Notes under the pieces: generated by a model | The model's database searches: none | Seen by the model: only the letters and a program-made list of their open reading frames with translations | Told to the model about the DNA's origin: nothing | Assembly: GCA_013368325.1 (NCBI GenBank) | Contig: JAACJK010000225.1 | Coordinates: 186,001-250,000 of the forward strand | Origin: Ephemerocybe angulata | Taxonomy: Eukaryota; Basidiomycota; Agaricomycetes; Agaricales; Psathyrellaceae | DNA length: 64,000 nt | Direction of reading: 5' to 3' | Shown: positions 54,602 to 64,000 of the stretch, in pieces | Layout: the number at the start of each line of letters is the position of its first letter | Position numbering within the stretch: position 1 is the first letter of the stretch | Made by a program: the position numbers and the translations under genes

Positions 54602-57600
54602 ATGGACCTCCAAACCCTGACCAACCTCTTCGCGACGACCTACAATCCCGATCCCAACATCCGCAAGGCTGCAGAGCTGCAGATTCGCAAGGTAGCAGCC
54701 CCGGGAAACGCGTTATCGACGGCCCCATCGCTCATGCCACCCTCCCTTTTCACTCGCAGATTGGCAACCAGGAAGGCGTGCCCACCGCGTTGCTGCAGAT
54801 TATCGGGAATGACAGCATCGATCTGTACGTTTCTACCAACGCGTTATCGATGTATTCTTTGCGCTGGGCTGAACAAGCGACAGGGCAACGCGCCAGGCCT
54901 GCGCCGTGTGGCTGAAAAATCGCGTCTGGAAGACCTATGCCGTCGAGGTCGATCGTCGCCCAGAGGGCCAATACATTGCGAACTCGGACCGCGAGGCCTT
55001 GAGGAACAGCATTCTGCATTTGCTGGCAACATCTCCCTCGCGATCGGTCGCTACACAGCTCGGCACCGCGTTGAAGAGCATCATTGCCCACGACTTCCCT
55101 GCCCAGAAGTGGCCCGGGCTCCTTCCCCAGATTAAGCAACTTTTGCAGAGCGGAAGCGTCCAGGAGGTGCATGCGGGATGTATCGCGGCGTTGGAGGCAA
55201 TCAAGGCTTTCAAGTACGTCCTCGTGTTTTGCGTCCGTGCGGCGCGCTCGTTCAACAGCATTCTTCTTCCTTTCTCTCTCTTAGGTTCCGCCAGGCAAAC
55301 GATGTCCTCCCTCAAATCATCTCGGAACTCTTCCCTATCCTCGTTTCTATTGGTACGCAAATGGCGGAACAGACACCGACCGCCGCGCCAGAAATCCCCA
55401 CCATGCTGCATCTCATCCTGAAGACGTATAAGTCGAGCATCACTGTTAGCCTTTCCAAGCACCAGCAGTCGCCCGAGAGCCTCGTGCCCTGGGGCAAGCT
55501 CTTCTTTTCCATCGTCAACCTGCAGCTGCCCGCAGACGCCGTCCCCGCGGACGAGGAGGAGCGCGAGCGATCGGAGTGGTGGATCACGAAGAAGTGGGCG
55601 TACGCCATCCTCGGGCGCCTGTTCCACCGCTTTGGAAACCCCAGCCAGCTGCCCTCGTCGATGCAGAAGGAGTACGGCACGTTCGCGACCCACTTTGTGG
55701 GCGTGTTTGCGCCTGAGATTTTGAGCATCTACTTGAAGCAGGTTGATCTTTATGTTCAGGGGGGAGCCTGGTTGTCGAAGAAGTGCCAGTACCACATCTT
55801 CACTTTCTTCACTGCATGGTGGGTCGTATCTTCCTTGTTTTGGGTTGCGTGACTTGACGGGGATTTTGCAGCATTAAGCCCAAGACTACTTGGTCGCAGT
55901 TGAAGCCTCACGTCGACTCGCTTGTTTCAACCTTTGTCTTCAACCAGCTCACCTTCAACCAGGAGCGCAAGGAGCTCTGGGAGAACGACCCCGTCGACTA
56001 CGTTCGCGTTTCGGTTGATGAATACGAGAACTACTCCAACCCAGTCGCTGCTGCCACCACCTTCCTCCTCTCGCTCGCCACCAACAGGACCAAGATCACT
56101 TTCATGCCTATCCTTGGCTTCATTAACCAGACCTTGCGATCGTGAGTTGCATGACTTTGTATGGTTCGGGGATTGTCTGTCTGACAGCTTCGTAAAGTGC
56201 GGCTGCTCCTCCTCAGCGCTTTGGCGCCCTGAACATGGTTGCTGCCCTTGGCACTCATATTATGAGCCACCCCGAGGTTAAGAACGAGATGGAACAGTTC
56301 ATCGTCTCGTTTGTGACCCCCGTGCTCACCAGCAGTGAGCCCTACCTCAGGGCTATCGTACGTATCCTGTTGGCCCGTTTACTTGCGTACAATGTTTTGA
56401 TATTTTCTTGTCTTTAGGCTCTTGAAATTCTTGGAACCGTTGTCAAGCATGGCCTCAAATGGTCTAACCCGCAGGTATGTCGGAAACCGAAGATTTTTTT
56501 CTTGTCTCGAGTTCCTGATTATCTGCGTTATAGAACAAGATGGACCACTCGAAGGCTGCTGCCCTGGCCATGGACGACCCTGAATTCCCCGTCAAGGTTC
56601 AGGGTGCTCTCGCTCTCACCGAGATGATTACGGCTTATGAAGATGGTGAGGAATTGCGTCCTTCGAATTGTCTGCCATCCGCTAATATATTGCCCACAGT
56701 TCGCCAAGCCGTTGCTCCTCAGGTTGGCAAGGTCGTCCATGATCTCGTCAAGATGTCCGACGACACCGATCTCTCTGTTGTCAATGCTGCCATGGAGGTC
56801 ATCGTCGAGCAGTACCAGGTCGAACTTCTCCCTGTCGCTGCTGAGCTCGTTGCCCACCTCTGCGCGACCTACATGCGCTATGTTACCGAGGTCGCTGCCA
56901 AGGAGTCCGAAAACGACGCCAGCCAGATCGAGTTCGACGACATTGAGGGTGATGTCGACAACGACAAGAGCTTCGCCGCTATGGGTGTTGCTAAGACTAT
57001 CCTCACTGTCGTCGAGTCTGTTGAGGCGTCGAAGGAGATCCTCGCCCAGATCCAGGACATCATTGTCCCCATCCTTGTGTTCACCTTGGAGCACAAACTC
57101 ATTGGTACGTCCAACTTCCTGGTGGAGATTCAAACGTATACTGATGCGTTCCTTGCAATCTAATAGACCTTTTCGACCACGTCTATGAGCTGACTGATAG
57201 CCTGACTTTCCATTCACGAACCATCTCCCCCGGGATGTGGCGCGTGTTCGAGCTTACCTACCAGGCTTTCAAGACTGACGCTGTTGATTTCCTTGAAGGT
57301 AAGGAGGATATGGACTGTGCGTATCTGAACTTTTTGACGTTGATGTTCGATGCAGAGATGCTGCCCACCCTCGACAACTTCATTTCGTATGGTACCGACT
57401 ACATCAAGGCCAACAACGACTACAAGCGCATGCTTGTCGACATCTACACTCACTCCCTTACCGTTGAGCACCTTGGCGAGAACGACAAGGTCAGCGGCTC
57501 GAAGATTGCTGAATCGATCTTGTTGAACCTCCGGGGAGCTGTTGACGATGTGCGTATTGCGCCCATTATCTTCTCTTGGAGTTTTGAAAGCTTATTTCGA

Positions 57601-58711
57601 CCTCCACCCCACACAGTACCTCCATGTGATCATCAACGCCGCACTCTCTATCAACGATAGCATCACGACTCCCCCTCTCAAGCTCGCGAACCTTGAGGTT
57701 CTCATCAACGCCGTGCTCTACAACCCTGTTGCCGCTCTCCATATCATAGAGCAGAAGCAGCCGGGAACCGCAGGGCAGTTCTTCAACCATTGGTTCGCAG
57801 CTATCAATGGCGAGAACAAGCTTCCTCGAGTGCATGACAAGAAGTTGAGCATCTTGACTCTGTCGGCGCTTATGGAGGTTCCTGCGGGCTCTGTCCCTGA
57901 TACCCTTCGTGAGGGATGGCCCGGCATCGTTGGTGGTGCCCTTCGTCTTTTCAAGGACCTGCCCAAGGCGATTGAAGGTAAGCGCCCGTCGATTCGACCC
58001 ATAGTTTGTTTAACAAGCGCTGACTGAGAATCCAGTTCGCAAGGCCATGCAAGCTGATTACGCTGACGGTGAAGACTTTGACGATACCTACGCCGAGAAG
58101 CTCCTCAACTTTAACGACGAAGAGGGTAAGTCGGCCGAGAACATAACCTCCCAAGGCTCCTTTGGGTTTAGCTCGTATATATATTTGTTACCGATACTGA
58201 TCAATGATTTACAGGAGATGTCTGGGACGATGAGTCTGCCTATCTGGAGATGCTTGCAAACGAGGTAAGATCTCCCCCGTGCCCTGATCTCCGTCCCCGC
58301 TTTGGGACCGGAGAATGGAGTTGAGACATGGTTTCGCTGATATGTTCCGTTTGTTTTCCTTTTCGCGAACAGAGTGCACGGTTGCGTGAGAAGGCGGACA
58401 AGCCGGGAGAGGAGGAGAGCGATTCGGATGAGGAGGACGAGGATGACGACTTGATTGAGGAAGAGCTCACTTATATCAGCCCTATCGAGCCCGTCGACCC
58501 GTACATCACCTTCAAGCGGGCGCTTACCAGTACGCTTTTGCACCGCTTTCATTGGGGGAGCCAATTTGACTGACTCGATTGCGCAGCTCTTCAAATGCAG
58601 AACGCCCCGGCGTACCAGGTGGCTACCACTGCTCTTGACGTCGACCAGCAGACGCTCCTCATGGAGGTCATGAGGTTGGCCGACGCGAACGAAGCTGCTG
58701 CTTCAGCTTAA
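54602..58711 (+). CDS. Importin-beta family karyopherin, importin-7/8 type (Sxm1/Nmd5-like)
   Basis: Nuclear import receptor built of HEAT repeats; relatives carry ribosomal proteins, histones and signalling proteins through the nuclear pore. The ATG at 54602 begins MDLQTLTNLFATTYNPDPN, and the importin N-terminal region continues IRKAAELQIRK, then after the first intron IGNQEGVPTALLQIIGND, QACAVWLKNRVWKTY, and a Ran-binding-like first arm. The Cse1-like centre shows KLFFSIVNLQLPAD, WWITKKWAYAILGRLFHRFG and YLKQVDLYVQGGAWLSKKCQ. An acidic segment near the C-terminus (EEESDSDEEDEDDD) fits the family. More than ten short introns interrupt the gene. It ends ADANEAAASA and a stop at 58709-58711. 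Length is about 1,000 residues, as expected. It is intact; whether it matches Sxm1 or Nmd5 is not resolvable by eye. Confidence 0.92.
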
Positions 58712-60805
58712 GCGCCGCACTTTTGACTGGCTGTGCTGATGAAGACGATGATTGATGCATTATGATTTGCGGTGGCTGCATACTCGACCACTCTATACAA
58801 AAGACTCGGTTCTAGATGGGATTGCGATGATGATTCATGACGGCGGTTGGACGCGCGCATGATGGAGGCTGGGGTCGAGTATATCTTCTGGAAATGAAAT
58901 GTAACGAACTGATTAACGATTTTACCTTTTCTTTGCTCTCGCCTGTTATCTCCGTTTCTTTTTCCCTTCGTTACTTAGTCCCGTTGTACCTGATCGCTGT
59001 TTACTTGACTGCTTTCGGTGGATCGGATAGTCGTTCAATCACCCCTGCCGATCTTACTGATGAGGTCTACCCGCGACGAGGGGGGCTGTATTGTGCAAGG
59101 TGATTCTGGAGTCTAGCGTTTTCATTGCCACAGGCTTCCGGGCAAGATTTCGGGGTGGGGAAGATCAAGAGGTGTTCGACCCTTGTATTCGTTCGGGGAG
59201 CCTTTCGGTAGTGAGATTCAACGAATGCATCTCGGTGTGCCCACCTCCCTTCTAATCGCGGGACAGAGGAGCGGAACACACGCACACGCGCTAGTCGGTG
59301 TCGCCACACAGGTATTGCCCCTTCGCATCGCACCACCTTTAATTCTTATAGGAATCCGAGTAGCTTCCCCCACGGAACAGAGCGAAAGACTGAGTAGCGT
59401 CGGAACGTCCCTTGGCACGGCACATCCCGCTGAACGTTTAACGCAGGGTGTCCCGCACCTATCGTCAACGGGGAAGCGCTCGCGCCTCGCCCGGACGTCA
59501 TGATCAACACTCCTACCTACCTTGCAAAATGAAAAAGGCAAACTCGGAGTTCTCCGCTTTCCACTGAGCGTTTGGCAGGCAGGGGAGGGGGTTCTGAAGG
59601 TCAGGCACCTGCTCTCGTAGCTTTTCGAATTCGAAACCCTGGTCATTGGCGAGACTCGAGAGGCTATTCTCGCTCAGTAGCCAAAAACTCGCTGCTGCTC
59701 CCATCTTCCACGGCTCCCTCCATTACAAGGTTCTGATGTCAGTGATAATATTATCTCGGCGAAGCGAAGAGTTGCGGGATGACGTGAATGGGCGTACCAT
59801 CCCTCTTCTTCATGGACGTCGGACCTGGGCTTCACTCCTTTGTCAGTCGATGTAAAGGCCCGGGATCGATTTCTTCGAATTCTATGATTTCCCCGCCGCG
59901 CCCTCAACACGATGTGTCAACTAAGCTCTGGCCTTAGTGGCCTACCCCGAGCGGGGCGTCCCTTTCGCAGTGCAATTCCGAAGGGAGGCGCCGTCTGTCC
60001 GAACATAGTCCTAAGCGATAGCCTTGTTTTTACGTTTGGTGTGGAGGGGGGTGAAAGCTTGAATACCTTTGTTCTCCCTTTTTGCAGTGTTGCATTCTGG
60101 GGTTCCTTCTTCCGCATCCAACCGGGCAATAAAGGTGCATGTGGACAGGTAACTATTGGCCACCCCTTCAAAGGGTGATCTGGGCGAGATCTCACTCTTC
60201 ACATCCTCTTTGAGGGGGGCTCACCAGGAGAGGGTCAGAACTCGGCTTCTCCACTCGTCCCAAGGGGTCGAGGCAGTCCGGGTCGCTATTACGCAGTGTA
60301 TACAAAAAGGTTTTAGCTTGGGGGCCAATCTCTCGGAGTTCGGGGGAATCGCGATGTCGACATTCTCGAGGTTGGATTCTTTTTAGTCTGAAGAGTACCA
60401 GCATCTGGAAACCAACCTTCCCGAAAGACTTCAGATTAAACCCAAGCATTCGTGAACACCGAGCCTTGAGCCTCAGTCCAGTGTCCTAGAGCGTGATATC
60501 CTTCGACCGCGAACAGCTTCTGGAAGTCCTCGGGCACGAAGTTCTAGGACGCGAATGTCATTCGGTCCCTATCTCGCTAAGATGAGCAACCCGCCCCCCA
60601 AATAGATCCACAGTTTTTTCGAAAAGCGAGGCGCGTTGCAGACCATAAATCAAGCTACACACATCCGTGATAGCAGAACAGGAATCCTGGATATGATTGA
60701 AACGTGTTAAGAAAGCGAGAAGTTGGATAGCACAGACAGCTACCGGTGTAGATGGCGAAGGCGGGTGCTATCACGTAGTCAACACGCTTGCACTTGGAAG
60801 GCTCT
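58712..60805. other. Intergenic region after the importin gene
   Basis: About 2.1 kb between convergent genes. It holds the importin 3' region, possible coding remnants on the minus strand (listed separately) and the ARP6 3' region. No intact gene is supported. Confidence 0.4.
59540..60545 (-). pseudogene. Possible coding relic, unknown family
   Basis: Minus-strand translation gives several protein-like segments in changing frames with stops between them. FVPEDFQKLFAVEGYHALGH is followed by WTEAQGSVFTNAWV and a stop; next comes WFPDAGTLQ; another frame has IPPNSERLAPKLKPF; further on is FEFEKLREQVPDLQNPLPCL. No start, catalytic motif or consistent intron chain was found. It may be a decayed accessory gene, perhaps F-box/LRR-like, or chance. 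Low confidence. Confidence 0.25.
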
Positions 60806-62658
60806 TCAACGTCTGCGCATACTGGACGAACCCGCGACAGGCTTGCTTCTGGCCTTTGGGGGCTTTCCCGAAGAGGGCTGAGGTCGATCGTCTTCCAACT
60901 GCTTCCCTGCGCCCTTCTCCTTCTCCGCCTGCTTGAACTTCCTCCAGTCAGGGAACTTCCTTCGAGAAGCGTTGCTCCCACTTTCTGCGTACTCTGCCCG
61001 CGTGACAACATGTTGAGTAAATTCGGGTTTGCTTGCGAAGTTGTAGGCGGACTTGTAAGCTTCTGTAATAGGGCTGTAATGTAATCGCTCCGCATCAGAT
61101 ACTAAGCCTAACGATGTCAGTCAAGAAACCACGCACTCGTCGGCTTTGTATATGACAACCTCTGAGTCCACAGGCGCCATAGTTCGCAGCTCTGCGAGTC
61201 TGTATTACCCAGTTATTTCAGCCGCAAGATACCCTGTAGAAATTTATTGAACTTACAGGCGCTGCTTGAATCCAGGGAACTTGGTGTTTCCCCCGATAAG
61301 ACCTATATTCGCCCAGAACATGCCTTGCACGTCAGCCGGCAGCAGTGATATGCAATGCGCGATGGTTGCCGGCAAGCCTGCCTGGTCAAGACCTTGTGAG
61401 TGTGTCAGATGGAAGGCTATTGGAATTTCATGCCGCAGGGCAAAAGTCTAACCAATGTCATCTGGACGGAAAATAATTTCCGGTACAGTGAAAGTCTCGT
61501 TATTCATCACGAGGACCTGATCGTTGTCCATAACGATGTCGTCGGGGTGTCGAATATGGCCTCGCTTGTTCTTCGTCAGGTCGGGGAGCACATACTCTCG
61601 GATGATTGGGTTGCGCTTCGGATCTACCCTGCGTTTCTATAATGAGCCACCGAAGGTATACGAGCAAAGCGGTACTTAATACTTACCGACAGACTTCGAG
61701 ATCATGCTTGAAATCGGGTGAAACGAGGCAGCAACTTTCCTTGACATGGTTCATGATGTAGGTCTCGTCCATCATGTTCCATTGACGGAAAGACACCAGC
61801 TCCTTCAGTTGGTTGGTCAATAGCTTCCCGCCCACATCTAACCTTGAGTAATAGTCTCAGGATAGGAGATCGTCTCATCTGCCAGGGAGTACTTGCCGCT
61901 TGACCGCTTCCCATATTACTTTCCCCTCCATGATCGGTACGACATGGGTAAAGCTAAAGCCAGAGTCGACAACGATCATGCATTCCGGAGGTGATAGGCT
62001 TGAATGAGAAAAGAGGCTTCCATAAGAGATTATTGAGGCAGCTACAGGCATCCGGCATTCAGCGAAGAAGGGCAGTAAAGGACAATCACACATACGCGGG
62101 CACCGGTAGTATGATTGGAATTCGTACTCCTCGAAAATGAATTGGTCATAGACTTCTTGGATGTTAGGCAAATTGAAGTAAGGCTCGGTTATGAGGAGTG
62201 AGGCTTCCGTAGTGTTGAGCTAGAACGGGGTCCTGAGCAACAGATGCAGCCGAGGAGGCAAAAAATAGCATACATTCAGGACTTGATCAGAAAAGATGCC
62301 ATCCCAGACAGCCTTTTGAGCATCCCAGTCAACGACATAGCCCTGTCAGAGTGTCAGTATGCCGGGCATACAATGTTCCGTCCTACCCGATTTTCTTCAC
62401 CTTTTCAAATGGTAAACGGTAATGTAGGGAGGCGAAATCACTGCACGCCTTGAACTCATGGCCGACATATGTTGCTTTGTCCCCTTTGGAACGTATAATT
62501 GCGTTTTGGACGACCCTGAGGGTGTTCAGCGTCCCGAATAGACCCAACTGCGGCCAATTCAGCACGAACCTGGGCTCCTTCCCTTCCCCTCCTCGAGTCA
62601 CAACCCCAACTTTGATTGTGGATGCGCCGTTGTCAAGTACGACGATGGGGTTCTTCAT
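60806..62658 (-). CDS. ARP6: Actin-related protein 6 (ARP6), SWR1-type chromatin remodeller subunit
   Basis: ARP6 is a nuclear actin-related protein of the SWR1 complex, which exchanges H2A.Z into nucleosomes. The ATG at 62656-62658 starts [20 protein letters not shown], the phosphate-1 loop of the actin fold. Spliced exons continue with [60 protein letters not shown] (phosphate-2), [20 protein letters not shown], and [20 protein letters not shown] near the adenosine-binding site. The terminal exon has [20 protein letters not shown], similar to the ARP6 C-terminus, then an extra basic tail ending SSSMRRR with the stop at 60806. That tail, about 50 residues of Lys/Ser/Pro, looks longer than usual. 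Exon 1 is 62401-62658 and exon 2 62274-62342. Confidence 0.9.
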
Positions 62659-63280
62659 TTCGGTATGGCGTACTAGTGCCTTTGGAGCAGCTTACAGCAC
62701 AGATTCTCTTCTCGATGGTGGCGGCGCTAAACAGAGTTGGATTTGGTCACAATGGTGCCTCATGCCCCTGGGCGTGTACGATGTTCGCCAATTTCGCCAA
62801 ATCCATTCCTGCAGATGTCGACTCGTTGTAGACTAGAGAACCAAGGCGTTTTGAAGAGGACATGAAAATGTGAGAGAACATAGGTCGTGGTATTCTGTAA
62901 ACCGAGGATGCAGTGATGGGGCCCGGCTAAGGACCGTCCGGAGTCTTCATCAACGACGCGTCGCGGCCTCGTCTGAGTCAATTGACAATCCTCTTGGACA
63001 TCGACCACGACGTCGACTCGTTGTCAAGCGGTACGGCAATACTGAACGCAGGCAAACCTTCTCGTCGACTCATCATTCACCGGACCTGTGGGCATTCGGA
63101 AGCGTGACGCTAATTGGCAGTGGTGCAGTAAGCCTAGTCCATTTTGGCCTTGCAGGGCGTCATTGACGGAGAGTGACGAGCCCAGATTGTCAGGGTTTCA
63201 GCATTCGCCTCGGACTCAGGGACCTTCTGACGATCTATACTCTCGACGCGTTGATAGTAGCGTAAAGCGAAACGTCAAGG
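62659..63280. other. Divergent intergenic region between ARP6 and the TANGO2-like gene
   Basis: About 620 bp expected to contain both promoters. A plus-strand frame within it shows no family features. No clear TATA box. Confidence 0.45.
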
Positions 63281-64000
63281 ATGTGCATTGCCGTCTGGAC
63301 GCTTGACCACCCAGACTACGCCTTGTAGGTCACCGAACCGTTTGGATCGAGAAACAAGCGCGCACGGGAGGCAGAGCGTCATTTTACCTGGCTCTGCTTC
63401 CTACAGGCCCTTATCGAGCGGCGTGATTTCATCTCAGAAACCTCCTCGTTCTTATGTGCGGCGTCGCCGCGTTGCAGCGAAGAGAGCTGAATGAAATCTC
63501 CAGGATCCTTGGAAACAATCGGGACGAGTTCTTGGATCGGCCGACTCAGAACGCTCATTGGCACTCGTTTGACCAGAGTCTCCACGATGATGACGGGGGG
63601 AACATCCTTTCTGGTCGAGACGAACAAGCCGGAGGGTCGTGGTTCGGCGTAAACAAAGCAGGGAGAGTAGCATTACTGTAAGGGAAATCCATTTCTTCTT
63701 CCAAGGAACGGCGTCTTAACGTTACCCCATTGCCGTTAAAATGTTCTCACTGTAAAGAACAAACATAACCGAGCCCTTGGGCCACTACAAGTCGACGAGG
63801 GGTTATCTAATCTCCTCCTTCCTCCAATCCGAGTCGACACATCCCTTGGAAGACGAACTCGGAAAAATTGTTGCACCGGATGCCGTCTTTGCAGGCTTCA
63901 ATCTGTTGCTTCTGGCGCCCTCATTACGACCCGATTCTAATTCGATCTCCTACTCCTCCCTGTATGTGACCAATCATGGTGGAGGTGGGGTCCTGACGGC
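63281..64000 (+). CDS. TANGO2/NRDE family protein, 3' end beyond the window
   Basis: Exon 1 (63281-63324) gives MCIAVWTLDHPDYAL, the classic N-terminus of TANGO2-like proteins with Cys2. An intron from 63325 to 63503 joins TT|GTAGGT to CTCCAG|G and restores ALILGNNRDEFLDRPT, the NRDE signature. Exon 2 (63504-63677) continues with NILSGRDEQAGGSWFGVNKA and GRVALL. Exon 3 begins at 63758, giving TNITEPLGHYKSTRGYLISS, and runs off the window after YVTNHGGGGVL. TANGO2 has been linked to Golgi organisation, heme trafficking and mitochondrial lipid metabolism in animals; the fungal role is unclear. A downstream ATG at 63454 lies in the intron and is not the start. Confidence 0.9.

Noticed and set aside
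63454..63503. Start of the TANGO2-like protein at the ATG at 63454
   Set aside because: It lies in the first intron; the spliced exon at 63281 gives the classic MCIAVWTLDHP N-terminus.
1..64000. CRISPR arrays, operons, rRNA or tRNA genes
   Set aside because: None expected or seen; repeats present do not have spacer structure, and no convincing tRNA T-loop and anticodon arm combination was found by eye.

Overview
The window looks like nuclear DNA of a mushroom-forming basidiomycete (Agaricomycetes). Genes lie on both strands, are broken by many short GT-AG introns (mostly about 48-70 nt), and include families that are expanded in that group: DUF6534 membrane proteins, FunK1-type kinases, DUF6699 proteins, fungal NACHT/STAND NTPases and F-box proteins. 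There are no operons. All calls come from reading translations and splice signals by eye; no database was searched.

Layout: 1-2,235 (-) 5' part of a NACHT STAND NTPase. 3,018-3,812 (-) proteasome chaperone Nas2/PSMD9. 3,940-5,755 (+) a decayed and an intact copy of a small dimeric alpha/beta-barrel-like protein. 6,332-7,975 (+) F-box protein. 8,217-10,018 (+) flap endonuclease FEN1/RAD27. 11,678-16,325 (+) two tandem DUF6534 membrane proteins built from many tiny exons. 18,378-27,174 (+) two tandem secreted GH35 beta-galactosidases. 27,280-28,410 repeats. 28,295-30,413 (-) FAD-dependent oxidoreductase. About 30,800-31,520 (+) P450 relic. 31,739-32,790 (-) secreted Ser/Thr-rich protein. 33,684-36,281 (+) RING protein. 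37,457-40,126 (+) a second NACHT-like protein with a degenerate Walker A and C-terminal membrane helices. 40,642-43,186 (+) FunK1-like kinase. 46,341-48,486 (-) DUF6699 protein. 50,930-52,759 (+) NOP58. 53,632-54,357 a non-autonomous hAT-like element with an 8-bp target duplication. 54,602-58,711 (+) importin-7/8-type karyopherin. 60,806-62,658 (-) actin-related protein ARP6. 63,281 to the window end (+) 5' part of a TANGO2/NRDE-type protein.

Housekeeping genes (Nas2, FEN1, NOP58, importin, ARP6, TANGO2) alternate with accessory genes (NACHT, F-box, FunK1, DUF6534, GH35, P450 relic). The accessory stretches hold the duplications, relics and repeats. The genes do not form one pathway. The clearest local functional unit is the GH35 pair, probably for extracellular galactan or galactoside breakdown.

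The most striking signal is the abundance of microexons. A 5-nt exon carries part of an invariant active-site motif in both GH35 genes. A 12-nt exon lies beside their acid/base residue. A 7-nt exon lies in the FAD oxidoreductase, and 10-nt and 14-nt exons are conserved between the two DUF6534 genes.
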